A stretch of 64,000 nt of DNA from Pseudophaeobacter arcticus DSM 23566 (GCF_000473205.1 NZ_AXBF01000005.1:1-64000), one strand, 5' to 3'. Numbered from the stretch's first letter, positions 52,823 to 62,027 are shown. Notes: generated by a model from the sequence alone, not told the origin. Translations and numbers: made by a program.

Positions 52823-53227
52823 TCACACCAATAGGAAGTGATACAATCCCTCTGCGACAGGTTTATCCCGGTCTGTTTGCCAGGTGATCACGCTGACGCT
52901 TGCGATCCGCTTGCCCTTGCGGGTCACATTTGCACGGGCAAAGAGTGGGCCCTTCACGCCAGGTCTCAAATAATCCACCGTAAGATTGATCGGCTTGGCC
53001 GGGGCTTCGCTGAAATCAGGATGGACGGCGATGGCCGCCGTTGCTTCCATGAAGCTCGCGATGATGCCGCCATGGAAATGTTCCATGACCGGATTGCCGA
53101 TATGACGTTCTTCAAAGGTCATCTCCGCTTCGGCATGGAGGCTATCCAAGCTCTGAACTTCGAAGTTGAGAAACCGGAAGAACGGCACTCGGGATGCGTT
53201 GGCGTTTACAGTTTCCAAATCAATCAC
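52823..53227 (-). CDS. Hotdog-fold acyl-CoA thioesterase (PaaI-like)
   Basis: A 134-residue single hotdog domain with MEHFHGGIIASFMEATAA, the HGGxxA thioesterase motif, and INLTVDYLRPG. It overlaps the upstream thioesterase by ATGA. Hydrolyses acyl-CoA to release CoA, perhaps relieving dead-end thioesters. Two adjacent, dissimilar hotdog proteins may form a heteromer. Last gene of the minus-strand unit from 57807. Confidence 0.85.
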   Translation of the reverse strand: MIDLETVNANASRVPFFRFLNFEVQSLDSLHAEAEMTFEERHIGNPVMEHFHGGIIASFMEATAAIAVHPDFSEAPAKPINLTVDYLRPGVKGPLFARANVTRKGKRIASVSVITWQTDRDKPVAEGLYHFLLV

Positions 53228-53706
53228 GAGGCTTTTCCTTTTGTCATCGCGTCGAATAGACTGACGTCACCGCGCGTTAATGCAAACGAGGCAGTGCCGC
53301 GGGCGATTTCCGCATCCTCATGGCCATCGAACCAAATACTACCGGCATTAAAGGCAATATGGCGGGTTTTGCGGAAGCAATGCGCGTGCACAATGACATC
53401 TGCGCGCGAACGCGCCGCACGCAGATAGTCAACTCTGAGGTCGAGGGTCGCCATCGTGCTGACGCCCTCGATGGCCACAAAGTTCGCCAGACCGAAAACA
53501 CTGTCCAAAAGGGCGGTCAGAATCCCGCCATGGAGCAGGGTTTGATCTTGATCGACGCAAAAGTCCGGATTGAACGGCATGCGAACCCGCACGCCGTCAC
53601 TCGAGACCTCTTCGATTTCGAGTGCCATATGGGTGATCAACCCTTTGCCACGCGCATTCCACATCTGCGCGATTTGCTCCATCTTCTCTTTGCTGATTTC
53701 AGCCAT
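53224..53706 (-). CDS. Hotdog-fold acyl-CoA thioesterase (PaaI-like)
   Basis: A 160-residue hotdog protein with TLLHGGILTALLDSVFG and LDLRVDYLRAA, the canonical PaaI-type pattern; the N-terminal helix and length fit the family. AAGGAA precedes the ATG. It lies 11 bases after the crotonase stop and overlaps the second thioesterase. Role as for its neighbour: CoA release or detoxification inside the branched-acid pathway. Confidence 0.86.
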   Translation of the reverse strand: MAEISKEKMEQIAQMWNARGKGLITHMALEIEEVSSDGVRVRMPFNPDFCVDQDQTLLHGGILTALLDSVFGLANFVAIEGVSTMATLDLRVDYLRAARSRADVIVHAHCFRKTRHIAFNAGSIWFDGHEDAEIARGTASFALTRGDVSLFDAMTKGKAS

Positions 53707-53717
53707 ACGTTCTTTCC

Positions 53718-54521
53718 TTAGCGCCCAGTAAAATTGGGTTTTCGTTTTTCGATAAACGCAGAGATCGCCTCGTGGTGGTCTTCGGTTTGATGCATCAAGG
53801 CCTGATAGGCCGCTGCGGAATTCAGGAAGTCCGGCAGATCCATCCGTTCGGCATTGCGCATCAGGCGTTTAGCCACGCGCACCGCACGCGGTGGCTTGGC
53901 GGCGATCACGGCCGCGCGTTCGCGGGCCCGATCCAACAGCGTATCGTGCGGCACAACCTCAAGCACCATGCCGATGTCCAACGCCTCTTTGGCCTCGACC
54001 ATACGGCCCGAAAAGGTCAAATCGGCGGCCAGTTGATGGCCCAGACGGCGCAATAGGAACCAGCTGCCCGCATCGCCCGGAATAATTCCGAGATTCAGGA
54101 ATACTTCGCCGAACTTTGCCTTTTCCGATGCAATGCGCATATCGCACATCATCGTCAAATCGCATCCCGCGCCAACCGCCGCGCCGTTAACGGCCGCGAT
54201 GGTCGGGATGTCGAGATTATAGATCGCCTGTGGAAGACGTTGCACACCATCGACATAACTTTGCGCCGCAGCGAGAGGTTCCTTGCGGAACACGCTGTCG
54301 GGATCGTTCATTTCCTTGATGTCACCGCCGGCACAGAATGCCGAACCGGCCCCTGTCAGGATCATGACGCTGACCTCGGGGTCGGCCTGCACCTTGGCAA
54401 AGGTTTCCAAAAGCGCCTCGATCATATCGTTGCCGGTGATCGGGTTGCGGCGCTCCGGATCGTTCAACGTCACTGTGGCGATGCGGTCTTTGACGTCCAG
54501 AAGGACACAAGGCTTACTCAT
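53718..54521 (-). CDS. Enoyl-CoA hydratase/isomerase family protein
   Basis: A 267-residue crotonase; ATG 54521 is chosen over a TTG 30 bases earlier and overlaps the SDR stop by eight bases. Oxyanion segments are AFCAGGDIKEM and NGAAVGAGCDL. The first hydratase Glu is Asp (GCDLTMMCD), the second is Phe (EVFLNLG), a pattern closer to isomerase-like or PaaG-like members than to classical hydratases. It ends in EKRKPNFTGR as do many CoA-pathway crotonases. Probably acts between the two IVD-like ACADs and the thioesterases. Confidence 0.82.
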   Translation of the reverse strand: MSKPCVLLDVKDRIATVTLNDPERRNPITGNDMIEALLETFAKVQADPEVSVMILTGAGSAFCAGGDIKEMNDPDSVFRKEPLAAAQSYVDGVQRLPQAIYNLDIPTIAAVNGAAVGAGCDLTMMCDMRIASEKAKFGEVFLNLGIIPGDAGSWFLLRRLGHQLAADLTFSGRMVEAKEALDIGMVLEVVPHDTLLDRARERAAVIAAKPPRAVRVAKRLMRNAERMDLPDFLNSAAAYQALMHQTEDHHEAISAFIEKRKPNFTGR

Positions 54522-55368
54522 CTTTTCCGTCTCCACGTTCGCGATTGTCAAACATCTCGGGATTGATCATATCGCGGGCATCATGCCCCATGTGCAAGGT
54601 TTCTCCGCCATCGATATAAATATCTTCGCCGGTGACGAAATTGCCCAACTTCGAGGCGAGGAAAATAATCGTACCCGCGATATCCTCGGCCGCGCCCATC
54701 CGGTTCAGGACCGAACGGTTCAGCTTTTTCCACTGCTCAGGCGGAATTGGATAGCGGCCAAGCGCCTCGGTCTTGATCGTTCCGGGCGCGACGCAGTTCA
54801 GACGAATACCATATTCGCCCCATTCGGCGGCCAGAGTTTTCATCATACCGGTCACACCGGCGCGGGCGGCAACCGTATGGGTAAAGCCGGTGAGGGCCGT
54901 GCGCGCGGAAATCGCGGTCACGAAGACCACCGACCCACCGTTCTCATACATGAAATGATCCGCGACGGCGCGGGTCATTTGCCACGATCCGATCAGGTTG
55001 TTGCGAACCACCGCCTCGAAACCTTTGTTGGTGATGTCGCGCGCGGCGGCGATATACTGGCCTCCGGCGTTATTCACCAAAACATCAAGCTGTCCGTAAT
55101 GGTCCTTGATGCGGCCCATTGCGACTTCGATGCTGTCCTCGTCGCGAGTATCTCCGGGCACGACAAATGCCTCGCCCCCCGCCGCACGAATCATTTCAGC
55201 GGTTTCTTCCAATGGCTCTTCACGGCGCGCAAACAGCGCCAATTTGGCCCCGCAAGACGCCATCTCTAGCGCGGTTGCCCGCCCCATCCCGGAACCCGAT
55301 CCGGTGACAAGAGCCACTTGGCCGGCCATCAGGTCCGGCGCGTAACGCGATACTTTCGTTTCAGTCAT
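54514..55368 (-). CDS. SDR-family protein with altered Tyr/Lys motif (dienoyl-CoA-reductase-like)
   Basis: A 284-residue SDR with TGSGSGMG, NNAGGQYIAA and FVTGEDIYIDGGETL. The catalytic YxxxK is replaced: the aligned segment reads THTVAARAGV, giving Thr and Arg. Mammalian-type 2,4-dienoyl-CoA reductases also depart from YxxxK, so a reductase of that kind is one reading; a non-catalytic role is another. Overlaps the next crotonase start. Encoded 10 bases after the IVD-like ACAD at 55379. Atu clusters also include SDR genes of unclear reaction. Confidence 0.78.
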   Translation of the reverse strand: MTETKVSRYAPDLMAGQVALVTGSGSGMGRATALEMASCGAKLALFARREEPLEETAEMIRAAGGEAFVVPGDTRDEDSIEVAMGRIKDHYGQLDVLVNNAGGQYIAAARDITNKGFEAVVRNNLIGSWQMTRAVADHFMYENGGSVVFVTAISARTALTGFTHTVAARAGVTGMMKTLAAEWGEYGIRLNCVAPGTIKTEALGRYPIPPEQWKKLNRSVLNRMGAAEDIAGTIIFLASKLGNFVTGEDIYIDGGETLHMGHDARDMINPEMFDNRERGDGKDE

Positions 55369-55378
55369 ATTTTCCCCC

Positions 55379-56578
55379 TCAGTTTTTCAAAAGTTCGCCA
55401 GAAATGATCAGCTTGCGCACCTCCTGGGTGCCCGCGCCGACTTCAAGCACGCGGCCCGTCCGGTAAAGCCGGTTCACTTCGGTATCACGCATATAGCCAG
55501 AGCCGCCGTGGATCTGGACGGCCTTGTCGAGCACGAATGACGTCACCTCGGCGGCCTTGAAAATCGCGGCGGCGGTCAGCTTGTGAATCTCGCCGCGTCC
55601 GCCTTCGCCCTCTTCCAGACCCTCGCACATGGCAACGGTTTTCAAGGATAGGCTGCGCGCCGCTTCAAGGCGCGTATACATATCGGCCAACATCGCCTGC
55701 ACCATCTGGAAACTGGCAATCGGTTTGCCGAACTGCTGGCGGGTCTTGGCGTAGTCGATGGAAATATCCAGCGCCCGTTGCGCAATGCCCAAGGCATTGA
55801 AGCAAACGATGGCGCGTTCAAGGTCCAGCCCCGACATTGTGACCGCAACACCGCCGTCCAATTTGCCAACCATGTTTTTGGCAGGCACACGGCAATCTTC
55901 GAACACCAATTCGCCGGTGGGCGAGCCGCGAAAGCCCATCTTGTTGAGTTTCTGCGCGACTTTGAAACCAGGCGTATCGGTCTCCACGATAAAGGCAGAA
56001 ATGCCCTTGGCGCCCTTCTCGGGCGAGGTTTTGGCATAGACCAGCACCACATCGGCAATCGGCCCGTTGGTGATGTAGATCTTGGCACCGTTCAGGATGT
56101 AATCGTCGCCATCCTTCTTCGCCGTCGTGCGCATCGAGCCAAGCGCATCCGACCCCGCACCGGGTTCGGTCAGGCCCAAAGCCCCGATCAGCGTGCCGTT
56201 GCACAGCCCCGGCAAATACTTGCGGCGCAGATCGTCATTGGCGTTGCGGTAGATATTATTGACGCACAGGTTGTCATGCGCGACATGGGTCAATCCGATG
56301 GCGGCCGATGCCCGTGACATCTGTTCGGTGATGATGCAGGCGGATGTAAAATCCAGACCGGCACCGCCAAATTCCGGCGGCACGTTCAGGCCGAGATAGC
56401 CCATCTCGCCCAGCTTGGGGAAAACCGAGGCGGGCAGATCATCGGTGTCGTCCATTTCCGCATTCAGATGATGGAATTCGGACATGAAAAACTTGCCGGC
56501 TTGATCGGCCAGCGCCTGCTGTTCATCCGTCATGAAATGTGTCGGAAGGTCGATATCGTTGCGTAATTGCTTGGTCAT
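55379..56578 (-). CDS. Isovaleryl-CoA dehydrogenase-like ACAD
   Basis: A 399-residue ACAD with GLTEPGAGSDALGSM, FRGSPTGELVFEDCRVP and a C-terminal VGAGTQEVRKLII, close to isovaleryl-CoA dehydrogenases. Glu254 in LDLERAIV is the IVD-type catalytic base. It would desaturate a 3-methyl-branched acyl-CoA such as isovaleryl- or citronellyl-CoA. It follows the paralogous ACAD at 56593 by 14 bases. Behind the operator at 57851. Confidence 0.88.
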   Translation of the reverse strand: MTKQLRNDIDLPTHFMTDEQQALADQAGKFFMSEFHHLNAEMDDTDDLPASVFPKLGEMGYLGLNVPPEFGGAGLDFTSACIITEQMSRASAAIGLTHVAHDNLCVNNIYRNANDDLRRKYLPGLCNGTLIGALGLTEPGAGSDALGSMRTTAKKDGDDYILNGAKIYITNGPIADVVLVYAKTSPEKGAKGISAFIVETDTPGFKVAQKLNKMGFRGSPTGELVFEDCRVPAKNMVGKLDGGVAVTMSGLDLERAIVCFNALGIAQRALDISIDYAKTRQQFGKPIASFQMVQAMLADMYTRLEAARSLSLKTVAMCEGLEEGEGGRGEIHKLTAAAIFKAAEVTSFVLDKAVQIHGGSGYMRDTEVNRLYRTGRVLEVGAGTQEVRKLIISGELLKN

Positions 56579-56592
56579 GGCTGGGTCCTCCC

Positions 56593-57807
56593 TCAGGCGC
56601 GCAAAAGTTCTTCGGCGATGATGATCTTGCGAACTTCGCTGGTGCCCGCCCCGATCTCCAGAAGTTTGTTGGCGCGGAACAACCGGTTGATCTCGGTGTC
56701 CTGCATGTAGCCGGAGCCGCCGTGAATATGGCAGGCTTCGGTCACGGCCTTGTTGAACGCTTCGCCCGCATAAAGGCAGGCCGCCGCGGTCAGTTTATGA
56801 ATCTCGCCACGACCACCGGCGCCCTTGGGCAATCCGACACAAGCCGCCAACGCGCGATAGCTAAAGGCGCGGGCGGTTTCGACCTCGGTGTAGATCTCGG
56901 CCAGCTTCGATTGCATCATTTGGAAACTTGCGATCGGCTTGCCGAATTGTTCGCGGATCTTCGCGTATTCCAGACCCAGCTCCAATGCGCGTTCGGCCAT
57001 GCCAACGCAGACCGAAGCAACCATCGCGCGTTCCAGATCCAGACCGCTCATCACCACCGAAACGCCGCTGTTCTCGGCCCCCACCATGGCCGAGGCCGGC
57101 ACACGGCAATCCTCGAACACCAATTCGCCGGTGGGCGAGCCACGGAAGCCCATTTTGTCGAGCTTTTGCGCCACCTTAAAGCCGGGGTTGTCGGTGTCGA
57201 CGAGAAAGACAGAGATGCCCTTGGCGCCTTTGGATTTGTCGGTTTTGGCATACAGCAGCACCACATCGGCAATCGGCCCGTTGGTGATGTAAATCTTCGA
57301 GCCGTTGATGATATAATCATCTCCATCGCGGCGCGCCGTGGTGGCCATAGAGCCAAGCGCATCCGATCCCGCACCCGGTTCGGTCAGGCCCAAGGCCCCG
57401 ACCAGATCGCCGGAACACAGGCCCGGCACATATTTTTTGATCTGTTCGTCTGAGCCATTGCGCAACAGGTTATTCAAGCACAGGTTGTCATGCGCCCCAT
57501 GCGACAGGCCCACCGCCGGGTTCCATTTCGAAATCACTTCGGACACCAAAGCTTGGGTGAATTCGTTCTGGCCCGAGCCGCCAAACTCTTCGGGCGCGGT
57601 GATGCCCAAAAGGCCCAATTCGCCCATTTGTTTGAACAGATCGTCGGGCCACCATTCCTCTTCGTCCATGCGGGCTTGCAGCGGATGCAAGACCTCGCGC
57701 GACACCCGATCCACATGATCGACGATCTGGCGCTGCTCATCCGTTAGCGAATAATTTGCTCTGATGGCATCCAGATCAGCCAAGGCAGATTCGTTCTGAC
57801 TGGTCAT
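56593..57807 (-). CDS. Isovaleryl-CoA dehydrogenase-like ACAD (paralogue)
   Basis: A 404-residue ACAD; start at 57807 behind GGGAGGAT. Shares long identical stretches with its neighbour (LTEPGAGSDALGSM, GFRGSPTGELVFEDCRVPA), so the two arose by duplication. Glu259 in LDLERAMV is the base; the C-terminus is IGAGTSEVRKIII as in IVD. The first gene of the minus-strand unit to 52823, divergent from the atu-like operon. Two IVD paralogues suggest two chain-length-specific steps with the same 3-methyl branch. Confidence 0.88.
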   Translation of the reverse strand: MTSQNESALADLDAIRANYSLTDEQRQIVDHVDRVSREVLHPLQARMDEEEWWPDDLFKQMGELGLLGITAPEEFGGSGQNEFTQALVSEVISKWNPAVGLSHGAHDNLCLNNLLRNGSDEQIKKYVPGLCSGDLVGALGLTEPGAGSDALGSMATTARRDGDDYIINGSKIYITNGPIADVVLLYAKTDKSKGAKGISVFLVDTDNPGFKVAQKLDKMGFRGSPTGELVFEDCRVPASAMVGAENSGVSVVMSGLDLERAMVASVCVGMAERALELGLEYAKIREQFGKPIASFQMMQSKLAEIYTEVETARAFSYRALAACVGLPKGAGGRGEIHKLTAAACLYAGEAFNKAVTEACHIHGGSGYMQDTEINRLFRANKLLEIGAGTSEVRKIIIAEELLRA

Positions 57808-57850
57808 TTTGTATCCTCCCGAAAAATGCTGTCTACAGTGTTGACCAAAA

Positions 57851-57866
57851 TCAAACACATGTTAGA
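57851..57866. promoter_or_regulatory. Regulon operator at the ACAD/atu-like divergent promoter
   Basis: TCAAACACATGTTAGA matches the palindrome except for one base in the left half. It lies 44 bases from the ACAD start (57807) and 74 from the crotonase start (57940), serving both directions. Confidence 0.7.
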
Positions 57867-57939
57867 AAATAGATCAAGCCAAGCTTTTCGCGACCTCACG
57901 TTGCGAACAAGCGGGCGAAGAAACGGGGAGGTTTCGAAA

Positions 57940-58725
57940 ATGGTTGAGAATGTCGTTCGTTCGCACGCCCGAGGGCATGAGACGCGCATTACGATTTGTC
58001 GACCAGACCAGCGAAACGCCTTGAACCGTGAAGTTGCAGAAGGAATCATCGCAGCCCTTACCGCCGCCGAGGCAGACCCCGACTGCCGGGTGATCGTTGT
58101 GACCGGCGAGGGCGCGCGCGCTTTTTGTGCCGGCGGCGACCTCAAAGCGGGCAGAGATGGCGGCCCGTTTATGCAAGATCCGTCTGATCCGATGCATTTT
58201 GCTGGCAAGTTGTTCGACACGATACAGGCCTGCCGAAAGCCAACCATTGCGCGCGTCAATGGTGTGGCAGTGGGAGCTGGCGCGGGAATCATCTGTGCTT
58301 GCGATATGGCGGTGATGGCCGATCATGCCAAAATCGGGACGCCGGAAGTGAAGGTGGGGCTGTTTCCCATGACCATCGTTCCGCCGATGATGCGGGTACT
58401 GCCACGGCGCAGATTGATGGAGATGTTCATCACCGGCATCCCGCTGACGGCCGAGGAATCGTTACGCTATGATCTGGTCAACTATGTGACCGATGGCGCC
58501 GGATTGGACGACAAGATTACGGAACTGGTTACGCACATCGCCGCGCAATCGCCGACGGCGATTCGGCTTGGCAAATACGCCTGCCACGCGATTGAAGACA
58601 TGACCTATCCGCAGCAGATGCGTTTTACAGAAACGTTGTTGCCGCGGATTGCGCAGACAGAAGATGCGCGCGAGGGCTTTGCCGCCTTCATTGGAAAACG
58701 CAAACCCGAATGGACGGGCCGCTGA
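57940..58725 (+). CDS. Enoyl-CoA hydratase family protein (AtuE-position)
   Basis: A 261-residue crotonase; ATG 57940 follows GGGGAGG, and an earlier in-frame start would overlap the promoter. AFCAGGDLKAG and NGVAVGAGAGI form the oxyanion hole. The first hydratase Glu is absent (GAGIICACD) but the second is kept in TPEVKVGLFPM. First gene of the atu-like operon, 21 bases before atuA. In Pseudomonas the corresponding AtuE hydrates isohexenylglutaconyl-CoA, the product of geranyl-CoA carboxylase; the position suggests a similar role here. Confidence 0.8.
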   Translation: MVENVVRSHARGHETRITICRPDQRNALNREVAEGIIAALTAAEADPDCRVIVVTGEGARAFCAGGDLKAGRDGGPFMQDPSDPMHFAGKLFDTIQACRKPTIARVNGVAVGAGAGIICACDMAVMADHAKIGTPEVKVGLFPMTIVPPMMRVLPRRRLMEMFITGIPLTAEESLRYDLVNYVTDGAGLDDKITELVTHIAAQSPTAIRLGKYACHAIEDMTYPQQMRFTETLLPRIAQTEDAREGFAAFIGKRKPEWTGR

Positions 58726-58746
58726 CAAAGCGGGGAGGAGAAGACT

Positions 58747-60546
58747 ATGTCTGATGGAAAACTGCGCATTGGGTGCGCCTCAGGGTTTTGGGGCGATACG
58801 CCCGAAGCGGTCGGCCAATTGGTGACCAAAGGCGAGATCGACTATCTGGTGTTCGATTATCTGGCCGAAGTGACAATGTCGCTGATGGCGCGGGCCCGGG
58901 CCAAGACGCCGGAGGCGGGCTATGCACCGGATTTCGTCAAGGCTTTGGTGCCCTGGCTGTCCGAGATCAAATCCAAGGGAATGAAAGTGGTGGCCAATGC
59001 CGGTGGGGTGAACCCGCGCGGTTGCCGCGATGCACTGGCCAAAGCCGCCGCAGAGGCGGGCATTGACCTGTCCATCGGGGTGGTTCTGGGCGACGATTTG
59101 TCGGCGCAGGCCGACGATATTCGCGCCAGCGGCCAGACCGAAATGTTCTCTGGCGTCGAGTTTCCCGATGACATCTATAGCATGAATGCCTATCTCGGCG
59201 CCCGCCCGATCGCGGCAGCCTTGGGTGCCGGAGCCGATATCGTCATTACCGGTCGCTGTGCTGACAGCGCCGTGGCGCTTGGCCCCTTGATGCACGAGTT
59301 TGGCTGGGGCGACGATGACTGGGATAAGCTCAGCCAGGGCTCGCTCGCGGGCCATTTGATCGAATGCGGCCCGCAAGGGACGGGCGGCAACTTCACCGAC
59401 TGGCAGGATGTGCCCGGTTGGGACAACATGGGCATGCCCATTGTCGAAGTGTCCGAAGACGGCAGTTTCATCATGACCAAGACGCCCGACACCGGCGGGT
59501 TGGTTGTGCCCGGCTCGGTCGGCGAACAAATGCTTTATGAGATCGGCGATCCGCGCGCTTACCTGCTGCCCGATGTGATCTGCGACTGGTCTGATGTCAC
59601 GCTCGAACAGGTCGGCCCCGATCAGGTTCTGGTCAAAGGCGGCAAAGGCCTCGGGCGCACCGGCAGCTATAAGGTCTCGGCGACCCATGCAGACGGTTGG
59701 CGCGCGGTGACCACGCTGACGCTGGCGGCCATTGACGCCCCGGCCAAAGCCGAGCGCGTGGCCGATGCGATCCTGACCCGCTGCCGCCGGATTTTCCGCG
59801 ACAAGAACCTTGGCGATTTCCGGCAGGTCAGCACCGAGGTTCTGGGGGCCGAAGCCGCCTATGGCGCCAACGCCCGCGCCCAAACGCGTGAAGTGGTGCT
59901 GAAGATCGGCGCCGCGCATGACGACCGGCGCGCGCTCAATATCTTTGCCGGAGAAATCGCGCCGATGGCCATTTCCACGGCGCAGGGCCTAACCGGGTTC
60001 TTTGCCGGGCGGCCCAAGGTGCAACCGGTGGTGCGGCTCTTCTCCTTCCTGCAAGATAAATCCGCCACCCCCGTCGCGGTCGAGGTCGACGGCAAGGATG
60101 TGCCCGTCACCGTTGCGGCCAAGGCTGTCGCACTTGAGGCGCCCGCCGCGCCACAGGCAGAAAGCCGCGATGCTGGTCCTGACGCCGTCAATGTGCGGCT
60201 GGTCGATCTGGCCTGGGGCCGCTCGGGCGACAAGGGCGATATCGCCAATATCGGCATTCTGGCCCGCAAGCCGGAGTATCTGCCCTATATCCGATCCGCC
60301 CTGACGGAAGAGACGGTGAAAGACTATTTCACTCATCTGTGCGACGGCGCGGTCGAACGCTTCGACCTGCCCGGAAGTCATTCGCTGAACTTCCTGCTGC
60401 ATGAATCGCTGGGCGGCGGCGGCATCGCCTCGGTCCGCATCGACCCGCAAGGCAAAGGCTTTGCGCAAATGCTGCTCGATATCGAAATCCCCGTGCCAGC
60501 CAAAATGGCCGCGCGTGACGGGCTTCGCTCTGCCCAGAGCGCATGA
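58747..60546 (+). CDS. atuA: Acyclic terpene utilisation protein AtuA
   Basis: A 599-residue DUF1446/AtuA protein of full length. The N-terminal RIGCASGFWGDTPEA, VVANAGGVNPRGC, TGRCADSAVALGPL and the C-terminal AWGRSGDKGDIANIGI are hallmarks of AtuA. The family is needed for growth on acyclic terpenes in Pseudomonas but its reaction is not established. It precedes the carboxylase genes as in atu clusters. GGGGAGGAG precedes the ATG. Its presence is the clearest terpenoid marker of the window. Confidence 0.9.
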   Translation: MSDGKLRIGCASGFWGDTPEAVGQLVTKGEIDYLVFDYLAEVTMSLMARARAKTPEAGYAPDFVKALVPWLSEIKSKGMKVVANAGGVNPRGCRDALAKAAAEAGIDLSIGVVLGDDLSAQADDIRASGQTEMFSGVEFPDDIYSMNAYLGARPIAAALGAGADIVITGRCADSAVALGPLMHEFGWGDDDWDKLSQGSLAGHLIECGPQGTGGNFTDWQDVPGWDNMGMPIVEVSEDGSFIMTKTPDTGGLVVPGSVGEQMLYEIGDPRAYLLPDVICDWSDVTLEQVGPDQVLVKGGKGLGRTGSYKVSATHADGWRAVTTLTLAAIDAPAKAERVADAILTRCRRIFRDKNLGDFRQVSTEVLGAEAAYGANARAQTREVVLKIGAAHDDRRALNIFAGEIAPMAISTAQGLTGFFAGRPKVQPVVRLFSFLQDKSATPVAVEVDGKDVPVTVAAKAVALEAPAAPQAESRDAGPDAVNVRLVDLAWGRSGDKGDIANIGILARKPEYLPYIRSALTEETVKDYFTHLCDGAVERFDLPGSHSLNFLLHESLGGGGIASVRIDPQGKGFAQMLLDIEIPVPAKMAARDGLRSAQSA

Positions 60547-60557
60547 AAGGAAAGAAA

Positions 60558-62027
60558 ATGACGATTTCCAAAATTCTGGTCGCCAACAGGGGCGAGATCG
60601 CGGCGCGGGTTTTGCGCACCGCCAAAGCGCGCGGTCTTGCGACCGCCGTGTTGCGCCATGCCTCTGAACAAGAGGGGCCTGCCCATCTGATCGCCGACGA
60701 AGTTGTGACGATTGATGGCCCCACACCCGTGGCCGCCTATCTCGACATTGCGCAGATTGTCGATGTCGCACAGAGGATCGGCGCGGATGCGGTGCATCCC
60801 GGTTATGGCTTTTTGTCGGAAAACGCGGCCTTCGTCGCCGCATTGGAAAAGGCCGGCGTGACATTTGTCGGCCCCACATCCGAGGTCATCGACCTGATGG
60901 GTGACAAGATCCGCGCCCGCGCCTTTGTCGAAGAGCGCGGCTTTCCGGTGGCCCCTTCGGCCATCGAAGACGACGATCCCGCGACGTTTGTCGAACGCGC
61001 CCGCGCGGTTGGCTACCCGCTGCTGATCAAGCCCTCGGCAGGCGGCGGCGGCAAGGGGATGCGCGTCGTGCGCGACGACAGCACTTTGGAAACCGAGATC
61101 GACACCGCGCGCCGCGAGGGAGAGCGTTATTTCGGCGACGGGCGACTTTTTGTGGAATGCTATATCGAGCGCCCGCGCCATATCGAAGTGCAGGTGATGG
61201 GCGACGGGCAAGGCAATGTTGTGCATTTCTGGGAGCGCGAATGCTCGATCCAGCGCCGGTTCCAGAAGATCATCGAAGAGACGCCGTCTCCGGCATTGTC
61301 AGAGGCGCAACGTCTGGACATCTGCGAAACCGCCGCTGGAATCGCCCGCGCCGTCAACTATCGCGGCGCTGGCACGGTTGAATTCATTTATGCCCAAGAC
61401 GGGTCGTTTTACTTCCTTGAAATGAACACCCGTCTTCAGGTCGAACATCCGGTGACCGAAATGGTGACGGGCTTTGATCTGGTGGCCGAACAGCTGCGCA
61501 TCGCGGCGGGCGAGGGGTTGAGCGCGGCGCAGGCCGATATTCCGCAAAACGGTCATTCGATCGAATTACGCATCTGTGCCGAAGACGCCACCGCCGATTT
61601 CCGCCCTGCGATCGGGGATATCTTGTTGTTGGACGAGCCACGCGGCGAAGGCGTGCGTGTCGACAGCGGCATTCTGGACGGCGGCAAGGTCACGACCGAT
61701 TTCGACCCGATGCTGTCCAAATTGATCGTGCACGCCGAAGATCGGGCGCAGGCCATCGCCCGCGCGCGTGAAGCGGTGCAAAACTACGTTATCCTCGGGG
61801 TGACGACCAACACCGGTTATCTGGATGCGATCCTTGCCCATCCCGATTTCGCGTCCGGGGATGTCTCGACCGGATTTTTGGCGGAACAGGCCGATACGCT
61901 GACCGCGCCGGGCGAAGATCTCAGCGACCTGTTGATGGCGGCTGCGGCCCTGTCGGACGAACGGTTGGTGAGTGATGTGATGCAGATACCTGAAATGCAC
62001 CGAAAAATGGGCGGGTGGAGAAACTGA
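60558..62027 (+). CDS. Biotin carboxylase subunit (separate, no BCCP)
   Basis: A 489-residue biotin carboxylase. KILVANRGEIAARVL, HPGYGFLSEN, the ATP-grasp loop AGGGGKGMRVV and the MNTRLQVEHPVTE segment are complete; the protein stops after the biotin carboxylase C-terminal domain, so it has no biotinyl Lys. ATG 60558 with AGGAAAG upstream is preferred to the ATG at 60543, which lacks a site. In Pseudomonas the geranyl-CoA carboxylase AtuF fuses this to the BCCP; here the BCCP is the next gene (TGATG overlap). Confidence 0.88.
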   Translation: MTISKILVANRGEIAARVLRTAKARGLATAVLRHASEQEGPAHLIADEVVTIDGPTPVAAYLDIAQIVDVAQRIGADAVHPGYGFLSENAAFVAALEKAGVTFVGPTSEVIDLMGDKIRARAFVEERGFPVAPSAIEDDDPATFVERARAVGYPLLIKPSAGGGGKGMRVVRDDSTLETEIDTARREGERYFGDGRLFVECYIERPRHIEVQVMGDGQGNVVHFWERECSIQRRFQKIIEETPSPALSEAQRLDICETAAGIARAVNYRGAGTVEFIYAQDGSFYFLEMNTRLQVEHPVTEMVTGFDLVAEQLRIAAGEGLSAAQADIPQNGHSIELRICAEDATADFRPAIGDILLLDEPRGEGVRVDSGILDGGKVTTDFDPMLSKLIVHAEDRAQAIARAREAVQNYVILGVTTNTGYLDAILAHPDFASGDVSTGFLAEQADTLTAPGEDLSDLLMAAAALSDERLVSDVMQIPEMHRKMGGWRN

